NCBI GenBank assembly: GCA_963767685.1
Contig: CAVYEZ010000010.1
Location: 571,671 to 635,670, forward strand
Source of the DNA: Trebonia sp963767685
GTDB lineage: Bacteria; Actinomycetota; Actinomycetes; Streptosporangiales; Streptosporangiaceae
Direction of reading: 5' to 3'
Length of the DNA stretch: 64,000 nucleotides
Below the pieces are notes generated by a model, which saw only the letters and a program-made list of their open reading frames with translations, did no database searches and was not told where the DNA came from. Each line of letters opens with the position of its first letter. The first letter of the stretch is position 1. Below, in pieces: positions 35,842 through 44,196 of the stretch. The position numbers and the translations under genes were made by a program.

Positions 35842-36855
35842 ATGAGCGTTAGCGAGGACTTCACCAGCAGCACGGGCCAGTTCCGGGCCGAGCTCCTGGC
35901 GCACTGCTACCGGATGCTTGGCTCGGCGGAGGAGGCCGAGGACCTAGTGCAGGAGACGTACCTGCGGGCGTGGCGTTCGTTCGACGGCTTCGAGGGCCGG
36001 GCCTCCGTGCGGACCTGGCTGTACCGGATCGCGACCAACGTGTGCCTGACCGCGATCGAGCGCCGCGGCCGCCGGCCGCTGCCGTCAGGGCTTGGCGCCC
36101 CGGCGCCGGATCCGGAGACGCCGATGCTGCCCGCGCCGGATGTGCCGTGGCTACAGCCGTTTCCCGACGCGCTGCTGTCGGGAGCGGGCGCGGATCCCGC
36201 CGCGGTCGCGGCGTCCCGGGCGGGCATCCGGTTGGCGTGGATCGCGGCGCTCCAGCACCTGTCGGCCCGGCCGCGGGCGATCCTGATCTTGCGGGACGTG
36301 CTCGAGTGGCCGGCCGCGCAGGTAGCGGAGCTACTCGGCACCACGACGACGGCGGTCAACAGCGGGCTGCGGCGGGCCCGGGCCCAGCTCGCCCAGGCGC
36401 TGCCGGCCGAAGACGAGCTGGCCGAGCCCACGGCGCCGGCCCAGCGGGCGCTGCTTGACCGGTTCGCGGCCGCCTTCGAGAACGCCGACGTCGGCGCGCT
36501 GGCCGAACTGCTGCGCGAGGACGTCACGCTGGAGATGCCGCCGATGCCGACCTGGTTCGCCGGGCGGGCGGCGGTGCTGCGCTTCTTCGCCACCCGGGCG
36601 CTGGACGCGCCCGGGCGGTTCCTGATGGTTCCCGCCATGGCCAACGGCCGGCCAGCGTTCGCGGTCTACCAGCGCGGGGGTGACGGCGCGTACCACGCGG
36701 ACGCGGTGACGGTCCCCACGGTCACCGCGACGGGGATCGCGCGGATCGTCACGTTCCGCGACCCGGGCCTGTTCGCCCTGTTCGGCCTGCCGCTAAGCCG
36801 CGGCGGCGCCGTTACCCGGCCCCCGGCGGCACCCGGCCCGGCGGCTGCGCCGTGA
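35842..36855 (+). CDS. ECF sigma factor with C-terminal SnoaL-like domain (TIGR02960-like)
   Basis: 337 residues from ATG 35842. Sigma-2 region: LLAHCYRMLGSAEEAEDLVQ and ETYLRAWRSFDGFEGR. Long linker containing MLPAPDVPWLQPFPDALL, characteristic of the TIGR02960/SigX5 group. Sigma-4 region: LPARPRAILILRDVLEWP type helix and TTTAVNSGLRRARAQLAQ. C-terminal ~130 residues: an NTF2/SnoaL-like domain (FAAAFENADVGALAELLRED). No anti-sigma gene is adjacent; the extra domain probably controls activity. GTGA overlap couples it to the next gene. Confidence 0.9.
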   Translation: MSVSEDFTSSTGQFRAELLAHCYRMLGSAEEAEDLVQETYLRAWRSFDGFEGRASVRTWLYRIATNVCLTAIERRGRRPLPSGLGAPAPDPETPMLPAPDVPWLQPFPDALLSGAGADPAAVAASRAGIRLAWIAALQHLSARPRAILILRDVLEWPAAQVAELLGTTTTAVNSGLRRARAQLAQALPAEDELAEPTAPAQRALLDRFAAAFENADVGALAELLREDVTLEMPPMPTWFAGRAAVLRFFATRALDAPGRFLMVPAMANGRPAFAVYQRGGDGAYHADAVTVPTVTATGIARIVTFRDPGLFALFGLPLSRGGAVTRPPAAPGPAAAP

Positions 36856-37445
36856 TCCCGCTGGATGGCGGGCGGGAACTGCTTGACGCGGCGGTCGGCT
36901 ACGCGCTGGCCGGCGCGGCGCTGGCCACGCCTTCCCGGCTGTCGTGTCCCACCCCGTGCGCCGGCTGGGACCTGGGGACGCTGCTTGACCATCTCAGCGA
37001 CTCGGTCGGGGTACTCGCGGACGCGCTCGGCGCCCGGGGCGTCGTCGAGGGCGTCGCCGGTCCGCCCGGCCCCTTGCGGGAGGGTGACCGGGTCGCGCGG
37101 TTGTGCGGCCAGACGGCCAGGCTGCGCGCGGCCTGCGCCACCACCGGGCCGGACGGGCGGCTTGTCGCCATCGGCGGCCGCGCGGTCACCGCCAGCGTGG
37201 TCGCGGTGACCGGCGCCATCGAGCTCACCGGGCACGGCTGGGACGTCTTTGCCGCGTGCGGCGCCGACCGCCCCGTCCCGGCCGGCCTGGCCGCCGCCCT
37301 GCTGCCGAGCGCCGTGCTGCTGATCACCCCGGGGACCCGGCCCGGCTTGTTCGCCGACCCGGTCCGGCTGGAGGGCCCGGCCGGCCCCGGCGACCAGCTC
37401 GTCGCCTTCCTCGGCCGACAGTCGCGCTCCCCGGACCGCCGGTAA
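36852..37445 (+). CDS. TIGR03086/mycothiol-maleylpyruvate isomerase-like protein
   Basis: 197 residues from GTG 36852, overlapping the sigma gene stop by 4 bp. RLSCPTPCAGWDLGTLLDHLSDS (about 30-52) is the DinB/MDMPI-type metal-binding region (His of DHL), and EL(T)GHGWDVFAA supplies a second His. These four-helix proteins include mycothiol-dependent maleylpyruvate isomerase. With the ECF sigma factor, the pair is often conserved in actinobacteria, so a regulatory or redox role is possible. The stop codon lies in the loop of a strong hairpin. Confidence 0.85.
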   Translation: MIPLDGGRELLDAAVGYALAGAALATPSRLSCPTPCAGWDLGTLLDHLSDSVGVLADALGARGVVEGVAGPPGPLREGDRVARLCGQTARLRAACATTGPDGRLVAIGGRAVTASVVAVTGAIELTGHGWDVFAACGADRPVPAGLAAALLPSAVLLITPGTRPGLFADPVRLEGPAGPGDQLVAFLGRQSRSPDRR

Positions 37446-37463
37446 CGGCGGTCCGGGGAGCGC
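37424..37463. terminator. Perfect 18-bp hairpin with the stop codon in its loop
   Basis: GCGCTCCCCGGACCGCCG (37424-37441) pairs exactly with 37446-37463, leaving a 4-nt loop GTAA. The TAA stop at 37443-37445 is in that loop, so the last codons of the upstream gene form the left arm. It separates convergent genes ending at 37445 and 37480 and should work in both directions. Confidence 0.85.
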
Positions 37464-37479
37464 AGGCTGACTTCGTGAC

Positions 37480-39669
37480 TTACCGCAGGGCACGGGACGC
37501 GGGCTCGCGCCCGGCCGCCGGCAGCTTCGCCCCGCCCCGGTCAGCGTGCCCAGGCCACCAGGCCCGGGGGCCAATCAGCGCCGTGATGCTCGGGGCGAAG
37601 AACATTGCCATCACGAACGCGGCCAGCGCGATGCCGCACGAGACCGCGAACCCGATCTGCGACAGGATCGTGTTGCCGGCGAGCGTCAGCGAGGCGAACG
37701 TGCCCGCCAGGATCAGCCCGGCCGCGCCGATCGCCGGACCTGAGTGCCGCACCGCCAGCGCGGCGGCCTGCCTCGCGTCCTTGCCTTCTCTCGCCTCCTC
37801 GCGCAACCGCGCGATCATCAGGATGTTGTAGTCGGTGCCGAGCGCCACGACGAACAGGTACATGTAGACCGGGAGCAGGAACACCAGGCCGGCCTGGTTC
37901 TGCAGCACCTGGAACACCAGCACGCTCGCGCCCAGCGTGGCCCCGAAGCCGAGGCCGACGGAGGCCAGCAGGTACCACGGCGCGACCACGCTGCGCAGCA
38001 GCAGCATCAGGATCAGCAGGATGATGACCGCCGCGACCGGGAAGACCACCATGTAGTCGTGGTTGACCGCGTGCTGGATGTCCGCGTAGACGGCGGTCGT
38101 GCCGCCGACCAGCGCGTACGTGCCGGTTGGGGCCGCGGCGTGCGCCCCCGGCATGATCGAGTTCTTCATCGCGTTCACCGCCTGCGTGGACGCCGGGTTG
38201 TAACTCAGCGTCAGCTGGTAGTCGGCGGTCTTGTGGTCCGCGCTGACGGTGGGCGCCCCGACCGAGCCGACGGCGGGCAGCGCCTTGAGCGCGCGGCCGT
38301 AGCCGGACAGCTCGGACGACGTCAGCGCGCCCGACGTCGAGTGCAGCAGCACGTCGGTCGGGTCGGTCGCGCCGGGCGGCAGGCCCTTCTCCAGGGTGAC
38401 CAGGGCGCGCTGCGATTCCGCGCTGGCCGGGATGCCGGCCGAGGAGAGGTCGAACGTCGGCTTGAAGCCGAACGCGCCGATCGCCAGCGCCACCAGCACG
38501 AGCCCGGAAACGGCGGCGAAAAGGGCCAGGCGGCCGAGCGCGCCGCCGATCGCGGCGAACCGCGCCGCCCGGGGCTCACGCTGCCAGGACTTGGACGGCC
38601 AGAACACCTTCGGGCCGAGCAGCGACACGATCGCGGGAACCAGCGTCAGGCCCGCGATCAGCGTGACGCCGACGGCGATCGCCAGCGCCGGCCCCATCGA
38701 GCGCAGCACGCTCAGGGTGGACAAGAGCAGGGCGAGGAAGGCGACAATGACCACGCCGGCGGCCGAGGAGATCACCTCGCCGACCCGGGTGACCGCGCTG
38801 ACCATGGCCTGCTTGGGGTCCTCGCCCCGGCGCAGCCGCTCCCGGTAGCGGAACATCAGGAACAGGATGTAGTCGGTCCCGATGCCGAACAGCACGACGA
38901 TGAGGATCGTGGAGATCGAGCTGTCGGTGTTGAGGTTGAGCGCCTTGTTAACGTCGGCAATCAGTCCGGTCGCGACCTGCGAGACGACCGCGATGACAAC
39001 CAGAGGCAGCAGCGCGATGATCGGGCTGCGGAAGATGATCAACAACAGCAGCAGAATCAGCACCAGCGTCGCCAGGAGCACGATCTGATCGGCCCGGTTG
39101 CCGGATTGCTCGCTGTCCAGGCTCTGCGCCGCGTCGCCGGTCACCCCCTCGGCCAGGTCCGTGCCCGACACCATCGGCTTGATGTCGGCGCGCAGCGCCT
39201 TGATCGCGTTATCGGACGCGCTACCTGAGCCGTTGACCACGGAGTTGGGCATCGCGACCATCGCGCTCTGCACCAGGTGGTTCGCCGACTCGGGTCCGGC
39301 CGTGATGCTGACGATCCCGGAGATGTGCCTGGCATCAAGGTCCTTCGTGATCGTGGCGACCTTCGCGGTGTCGGCGGCCGTCAGTTTCCCGCCGTCCGCG
39401 CGCGAGAACACGATGATGGCCGCCGCGCTCGTCACGTTCCCGGTCTGCGGGAACGCCTGGTCCTGGAGGTCCATGGCGCGGATGGACTCGTAGTTCTTCG
39501 GCAGGAAGCTGCTCTCGTTCGAGGTTGTCGGCAGGCCAGGCGAGGTCAAGATCACCGCCGCGGCCGCGATCACCCACAGCGCGATCACCCGCCACGGGTG
39601 CCGCACCACCGCCCGTCCTAGCCAGGCGAAAAGCCCGCGTCCGCTCGTGTAACCATTGCGGTCGTTCAC
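37480..39669 (-). CDS. MMPL-family RND transporter
   Basis: 729 residues from GTG 39669. TM1 (about 25-45) is followed by a large extracytoplasmic loop with the usual SNESSFLPKNYESIRAMD. TM2-6 include the GIGTDYILFLMFRYRERLRRG block. A second TM7-loop-TM8-12 half contains the equivalent ALGTDYNILMIARLREEAREG. The two GTDY motifs hold the Asp-Tyr pairs for proton coupling. MMPL proteins export lipids or small molecules. A TetR gene lies 530 bp upstream on the same strand. No lipid biosynthesis genes are adjacent. Confidence 0.92.
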   Translation of the reverse strand: MNDRNGYTSGRGLFAWLGRAVVRHPWRVIALWVIAAAAVILTSPGLPTTSNESSFLPKNYESIRAMDLQDQAFPQTGNVTSAAAIIVFSRADGGKLTAADTAKVATITKDLDARHISGIVSITAGPESANHLVQSAMVAMPNSVVNGSGSASDNAIKALRADIKPMVSGTDLAEGVTGDAAQSLDSEQSGNRADQIVLLATLVLILLLLLIIFRSPIIALLPLVVIAVVSQVATGLIADVNKALNLNTDSSISTILIVVLFGIGTDYILFLMFRYRERLRRGEDPKQAMVSAVTRVGEVISSAAGVVIVAFLALLLSTLSVLRSMGPALAIAVGVTLIAGLTLVPAIVSLLGPKVFWPSKSWQREPRAARFAAIGGALGRLALFAAVSGLVLVALAIGAFGFKPTFDLSSAGIPASAESQRALVTLEKGLPPGATDPTDVLLHSTSGALTSSELSGYGRALKALPAVGSVGAPTVSADHKTADYQLTLSYNPASTQAVNAMKNSIMPGAHAAAPTGTYALVGGTTAVYADIQHAVNHDYMVVFPVAAVIILLILMLLLRSVVAPWYLLASVGLGFGATLGASVLVFQVLQNQAGLVFLLPVYMYLFVVALGTDYNILMIARLREEAREGKDARQAAALAVRHSGPAIGAAGLILAGTFASLTLAGNTILSQIGFAVSCGIALAAFVMAMFFAPSITALIGPRAWWPGHADRGGAKLPAAGREPASRALR

Positions 39670-40200
39670 CGTGTCCCCTTGGTTTAGTCACGGGCCGCGC
39701 GGACGTCCCCGTCATCACGCGGCTGACGGAGCTAACGCTATGGAGCTGCCGGCAGCTAAACCATGAGGGCAATCCCCGGAAATACCCTGATACGCACCCC
39801 CTCGGAGGAGGTGGGGTTATCCCTACTGTTCGCTAAGGGTCAAGGGGCGGTCGCGGCCGGGCGGTCGCGGCCGGGGGGTTGGGGCCGCCGGGGGGTTGGG
39901 GCCGCCGGCGACTCGCTTCGCGTGGCCTGGAAATAACGGCGGCTTATGGGGAGCGTGTTATTTACGGGGAGAATACGCTAGTCAGATTGACCTCTGCCCA
40001 GACTCGGCTTGGCTATTAGCGCGGAAACTTTTCCGAGCACGGAATATTCGCCGGCCATGAATAGGTTTCCGTCTTAGGAAAAGTTTCCGCGTTAATTCGG
40101 ACCTTTTAGCCAGGCGCGGTGGCTGATGAACTGGGCATACGGGACCTTTCGGGCGCCACGCCGGCTTGATGGGGCGGGCAGGGGCGGCGGGCGCTCGCTC
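39670..40200. other. Long intergenic region upstream of the MMPL gene
   Basis: No gene is seen. 39770-39830 has an imperfect hairpin around CACCCCCTCGGAGGAGGTGGGG. 39840-39915 is G-rich with repeated GGGGGGTTGGGGCCGCC units (possible G-quadruplex). 39940-40100 is A+T-rich and holds the 20-bp inverted repeat described next. Confidence 0.45.
40015..40096. promoter_or_regulatory. 82-bp inverted repeat (20-bp arms)
   Basis: ATTAGCGCGGAAACTTTTCC (40015-40034) matches the complement of 40077-40096 at 19 of 20 positions, the inner 15 being perfect, around a 42-bp centre with further GGTTTCC/GGAATA segments. It lies between the TetR gene end and the MMPL promoter. It could be an operator pair, a regulatory RNA stem or a small mobile repeat. 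Confidence 0.45.
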
Positions 40201-40947
40201 TTATTCGCCGGCTGGGCCGGATGACGATTTGGCGGCCGGGAACGTGCGTAGGCCGGTGTCGATGAGCCGGGCGGCGCGGCGGACGTCGGCGGTCACCAGT
40301 TCGTGCAGGCGGGCCGCCGTGGGTGCCTGGTCCAGGTGCTTGCGCAGGCTGTCCGCCTGGACCCGCCACAGCCCGAGCAGGGCCCGGGCGGCGATCTGCG
40401 GCTCCGCGTCGTCCTGGGTCATCCCCGCCCGCGCCGCCAGGATCTCGGTGGCGACCGCGACGGACCGCTCCATCATGTCGGCCTGGTAGGCGCGCAGCGC
40501 GGGGGTGGCGCGGATCAGGTCGCCGAACCGGCGGAAGGCCCGGCGCCCCTCGCTGGCGTCCGGCTGGCCGCCGAGCGAGCCCGTCAGGCCGGCCAGTTCC
40601 TGGTCGAGGATCATCAGCGCCGCCTCTACCGGCGAGGCCGTGGCATCGGCGAGCCCGGCCCTTAGCGCGGTCAGCGTGCCCTCCAGCCGGTCCATGACCA
40701 GGGCTTCCTTGACCGGGAAGTAGTTGAAGACCGTCTTCTCGGACACGCCGCAGGCCGCGGCGACCTCGGCCACGCGAACCGCGTCAAAGCCGCGGTCAAG
40801 GAACATCGCGGTCGCCACGTCGGACAGCTGCTTGCGCATGAGCCGCTTCTTGCGCTCGCGCAGCCCCTCGGCCTCGGGATGCCCGGCCCCGGGACCCCGG
40901 GGATCCCCGGGATCCCCTGGTGACCAGTCCAGTGCCCCTGCGTTCAC
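40201..40947 (-). CDS. TetR-family regulator
   Basis: 248 residues. A 30-residue Gly/Pro-rich lead precedes the HTH (about 32-78: MRKQLSDVATAMFLDRGFDA, VRVAEVAAACGVSEKTVFNY). The ligand domain resembles TetR_C of the AcrR-like MftR/SACE type. Divergent from the SRPBCC gene across an 83-bp region with the direct repeat AGTGACAG (about 40994 and 41010), so it probably controls that gene, and perhaps the MMPL exporter downstream. Confidence 0.9.
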   Translation of the reverse strand: MNAGALDWSPGDPGDPRGPGAGHPEAEGLRERKKRLMRKQLSDVATAMFLDRGFDAVRVAEVAAACGVSEKTVFNYFPVKEALVMDRLEGTLTALRAGLADATASPVEAALMILDQELAGLTGSLGGQPDASEGRRAFRRFGDLIRATPALRAYQADMMERSVAVATEILAARAGMTQDDAEPQIAARALLGLWRVQADSLRKHLDQAPTAARLHELVTADVRRAARLIDTGLRTFPAAKSSSGPAGE

Positions 40948-41030
40948 GCCCTCATCCTACAGTTGCCTGAAATTTTCTGTTGCGGTATTTTTCTAGTGAC
41001 AGAATTATCAGTGACAGCACGGAGGCCCCC

Positions 41031-41468
41031 ATGAGCGAGATCCGCATCGTCCGCGAGTACCCGTACCCGGTCGCCAGCGTCTGGCGCGCGCTGACCGATC
41101 CCGACCTGATCCCGCGGTGGACCGCGACGGGCGCCGGCGGGCGACCGGAGGGTTTCGCCCCGGTCCCCGGCACTAAGTTCCGGTTCGTGGCCAAGCCCAA
41201 GCCGGGCTGGAACGGCATCGTCAACTGCGAGGTCCTCGAGGCGCGGGCGCCGGACCTGCTGCGCTACACCTGGACGGATGACGGCGGAGGCGAGACCACC
41301 GAGGTCATCTACCGGCTTGAGCAGGCCGGCGACGGCACCCGGTTCACCTACGAGCACACCGGGTTCACCGGGGTCAGCGGCCTCTTCATGTCCCGGCTGC
41401 TTGGCCGGGTTCGCCGCACGATGCTCACCGAGGGTCTGCCGGCCGTCCTGCGCGACGAGTCACGATGA
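41031..41468 (+). CDS. SRPBCC/AHSA1-family protein
   Basis: 145 residues from ATG 41031 with GGAGG upstream. IVREYPYPVASVWRALTDPD and LIPRWTATGAGGRPEGFAPV are the AHSA1-type first strand and helices, and GDGTRFTYEHTGFTG the closing strands. A ligand-binding fold; no substrate can be assigned. Its last 44 bp overlap the 3' end of the convergent P450 gene. Confidence 0.85.
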   Translation: MSEIRIVREYPYPVASVWRALTDPDLIPRWTATGAGGRPEGFAPVPGTKFRFVAKPKPGWNGIVNCEVLEARAPDLLRYTWTDDGGGETTEVIYRLEQAGDGTRFTYEHTGFTGVSGLFMSRLLGRVRRTMLTEGLPAVLRDESR

Positions 41469-42804
41469 CCGGCAGCTCGCTCGGCACCAGGGTGCTGCTG
41501 ACCGCGGGGTGCACGTCGGCGCCGTCCGCGAGCCGCAGCTGCCAGCGGGCCGCGATCGCGCTCAGCAGCAGCAGCGACTCGGTCCAGGCGAATCCCTCGC
41601 CGATGCAGTTCCTGATGCCCTGGCCGAACGGGAAGAACGTCGCCCGCAGATCGCTCCGGCGGTAGTCGGCGGCCCACCGGCCGGGGTCGAACTGGTCGGG
41701 ATCGCGGTGCAGCCGCGCGTCGCGGTTGAGCGCGTACGGGCTGAAGAAGATCCTGCTTCCCGCCTTGAGCAGGTGACCGCCCAGCTCGACGTCGACGAGC
41801 GCCCGGCGGGGCAGTATCCAGACCGGGCTGTACAGGCGCAGCGCCTCGGTGATCACGGCGCGGGTGAAGGGCAGCCGGTCCAGGTCCTCGTAGCCGGCAT
41901 CGGCGCCGTTCAGCACGAGGTCGACCTCCTGCTGCAGCCGTTCCTGGATCCGCGGGTGCGTGGCCAGCAGGTAGCAGGCCCAGGCGACCGTGTTCCCGGT
42001 CGTCTCGGAGCCGGCGATGACGAGGGTGGTGGCCTCGTCGCGCAGTTGCTTGTCGCTCATGCCCGCGCCCGTGTCGTCGTCGCTTGCGTGCATGAGGATC
42101 GACATCAGGTCGCCGTGGTCGGTCCCGGCTCGCCGGTAGCCGTCGATGATGCCGGTCAGCAGGACGCGCAGCCGCCGGTTGGCCGCGCCGAACCGCCGGT
42201 TGGACCTGGTCGGTACCCACGCGAGCCCGGGGACGTTGGCGGCGATCTCCTGGGTCACAAGCTCGGCGAGCAGGACCCGCAGCAGCCGCTCGATCTCGTC
42301 GATCGCCGCCGCGCCGATATCGCTGGACAGCAGCGTCCTGGTCAGCACGGTGAGCGTGATCGACCGCATCTCGCGGTCGAGGGCGAGCGTCCCGCCGTCC
42401 GGCCACGCGCCGATCCGCGGCACCGCGACATCGGCCATCGTGACCGCATAGCGGGCGATCTGGGTGCGGTGGAACGCCGGCTGCATGAGGCGCCGGTGCA
42501 GGTGATGGGTCTCGCCCTCCGCCATCACCAGCCCGTTGCCGATCAACCGCTTGGCCCGGCCGAAATTGAGGCCCTTGCCCAGCTTCCTGGCCTCACCGAC
42601 CAGCGCCTGCCTGATCACGCCGGGGTCATTCAGCACGTAGACGGACAACGGCCCGAAGCGGATGCGAACGACGTCGCCGTGCTCCCGTGCCCGCTGGAAC
42701 AGCGCGAGCGGGTCGCGGCCGAACTCCAGCGCATGCCCGAGAACCGGTTGCCCGCCCGGCATCAGGGGGATACCCGGCATCGCCTCCCGGCTCGCTACAG
42801 TCAT
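41425..42804 (-). CDS. Cytochrome P450
   Basis: 459 residues from ATG 42804; the frame is open to 42846, and ATG 42780 is another option. I-helix oxygen-binding motif AGSETTGNTVAWA, K-helix ExxR in ITEALRLYSPVW, and heme-binding loop FFPFGQGIRNCIGEGFA with the axial Cys. The N-terminal PGIPLMPGGQPVLGHALEFG is typical of bacterial P450s of the CYP125/terpene-oxidising sort, but the substrate cannot be assigned. No ferredoxin or terpene cyclase gene is adjacent. Convergent 44-bp overlap with the SRPBCC gene. Confidence 0.93.
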   Translation of the reverse strand: MTVASREAMPGIPLMPGGQPVLGHALEFGRDPLALFQRAREHGDVVRIRFGPLSVYVLNDPGVIRQALVGEARKLGKGLNFGRAKRLIGNGLVMAEGETHHLHRRLMQPAFHRTQIARYAVTMADVAVPRIGAWPDGGTLALDREMRSITLTVLTRTLLSSDIGAAAIDEIERLLRVLLAELVTQEIAANVPGLAWVPTRSNRRFGAANRRLRVLLTGIIDGYRRAGTDHGDLMSILMHASDDDTGAGMSDKQLRDEATTLVIAGSETTGNTVAWACYLLATHPRIQERLQQEVDLVLNGADAGYEDLDRLPFTRAVITEALRLYSPVWILPRRALVDVELGGHLLKAGSRIFFSPYALNRDARLHRDPDQFDPGRWAADYRRSDLRATFFPFGQGIRNCIGEGFAWTESLLLLSAIAARWQLRLADGADVHPAVSSTLVPSELPVIVTRRAGRPADPR

Positions 42805-42961
42805 CGTCCGCATCCCTGACCGCACTTGCCGCGGTCCGCTGGCCACCGCATAAGAACAACGCTAGCCATTTGGCGGATGCGGGCTAGCCCGGCCGGCTGG
42901 AGACTCGAAGTGAGACTGCGGTGATCCGGATGCGCCGGGCGCGCTAACCAGGGAGACTCCG

Positions 42962-43381
42962 ATGACCAACGAGGAACTGATCGAACTGCTGGCCACGGCC
43001 ACCCAGACCGCCTGTACCGCCGTTACCGGCGCCGGCCAGGCGGCCTTGCAGGCCAGCCTGGACCAGGCCCGTGCTATCCCGCGCGAGTTCGGCTGGGAGC
43101 GCAAGGCGGCCGAGCACGCCAGTTTCTTCAACGCCCTGGCCGACGCCGCCGCCGGCTCGCACGCGGTCCCCGTGCTCAACTTCGGCGCCGCCTACGTCTA
43201 CGACCTCATGATCGGCGCTGGCCGCGCCGCCGACGGCATCGTCGTCAACTCCCGCAGGCGGATGCTCGTCCACCTGCGCGCCGGAGATCCCGACGAGGCC
43301 GCGTTCGAGATGGAAAAGCACCTCAGGATCCTGCGCTTCATGCGCCGCCTGGCCGCCAGCCCCGACCGCGCGTCGGCGTGA
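42962..43381 (+). CDS. FCD-domain protein lacking a DNA-binding domain
   Basis: 139 residues, ATG after CAGGGAGACTCC. Helical pattern AAEHASFFNALADAAAGSHA and SRRRMLVHLRAGDPDEAAFE with MEKHLRILRFMRRLA matches the C-terminal effector domain (FCD) of FadR-type GntR regulators, including His positions typical of metal or ligand binding. The winged-helix half is missing and nothing upstream encodes it. It may be a stand-alone ligand-binding protein or a remnant. Confidence 0.65.
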   Translation: MTNEELIELLATATQTACTAVTGAGQAALQASLDQARAIPREFGWERKAAEHASFFNALADAAAGSHAVPVLNFGAAYVYDLMIGAGRAADGIVVNSRRRMLVHLRAGDPDEAAFEMEKHLRILRFMRRLAASPDRASA

Positions 43382-43520
43382 GCGGCGAGGGGCCGGCGGG
43401 CCGCCGACCCGGCCGGCGACCGCAGCCCGTGGCGTTCCCGCCACATATCCAGACGCCAACCAGGGCACACCACCATCATGGAAATGTTCCCGTGCAGCAC
43501 ACGGACACCGGGAAGGCACT

Positions 43521-43835
43521 ATGGCTAACGACGACAAGACGGCCAGCCTGACGCCCGAGAACTGGCCTCAGGTAAGGTCGGGCCCGCTGATGGTCGGCGG
43601 GATCCTGATCGGGATCGGCAGCGTGATCGGGCTGGTGGGCCTGGCCGTGGCGGGCGGGCACGTGGTCGCGGCCACCCGGGCCTGGCTCAACGAGCTCGAG
43701 ACGCCGCCCGACCAGCTGGCCCGGCTCCGGTGGGAGCAGGCCAAGACCGCCGTGGCTGCGGGCGCGTCCACCTGGCAGAACCACCCGAACGCCAAGACCA
43801 GGCTGGTTCGCAGGGACGCTGCCGCCGCGAACTGA
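43521..43835 (+). CDS. Small single-pass membrane protein
   Basis: 104 residues. One long hydrophobic segment, GGILIGIGSVIGLVGLAVAG (about 26-45), follows a polar N-terminus. The cytoplasmic tail has amphipathic helix RAWLNELETPPDQLARLRWE and ends with basic RLVRRD. GGAAGG upstream of ATG. No family is recognised; such proteins are common beside heat-shock-like or hypothetical genes in actinobacteria. Confidence 0.6.
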   Translation: MANDDKTASLTPENWPQVRSGPLMVGGILIGIGSVIGLVGLAVAGGHVVAATRAWLNELETPPDQLARLRWEQAKTAVAAGASTWQNHPNAKTRLVRRDAAAAN

Positions 43836-44196
43836 CCGGGGCGCGCGTCCGCCCGGCGGCTGACCGGGCGGGCCGGTGGCGGCCACCACGTCCGCGAGCC
43901 ACGGCGGGTTCCGTGGCCGATGCGGTAATTCTCCGTTCCCGTAAGCAGTCATGCCCGGGACCCCGGCCCGCCAGCCGGGTGGCCGCCAGGCTTGACCCGC
44001 GAACGGAGTGGGCAGGATTTGAGGGTCCCGCGTGCCGGGCTTGGGGGCTCGGCAGTGACGCGCCGGACCTACCCGTCCTTGCGAACGGGGGAACTGTTCG
44101 ACAAGGTCGTCCAGCCCCCTGGCGCCGACCCGTCCCGGATCCGCCGACGTCCCCGCCTCAGGAAAGTCCTGACGCGGCGGGAACCGGGGCGCCCGT
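43836..44196. other. Intergenic region between convergent genes
   Basis: No convincing gene. A plus-strand frame at 43992-44219 is open, but it is Arg/Pro-rich and crosses the end of the DMT gene. No strong hairpin is noticed. Confidence 0.4.
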
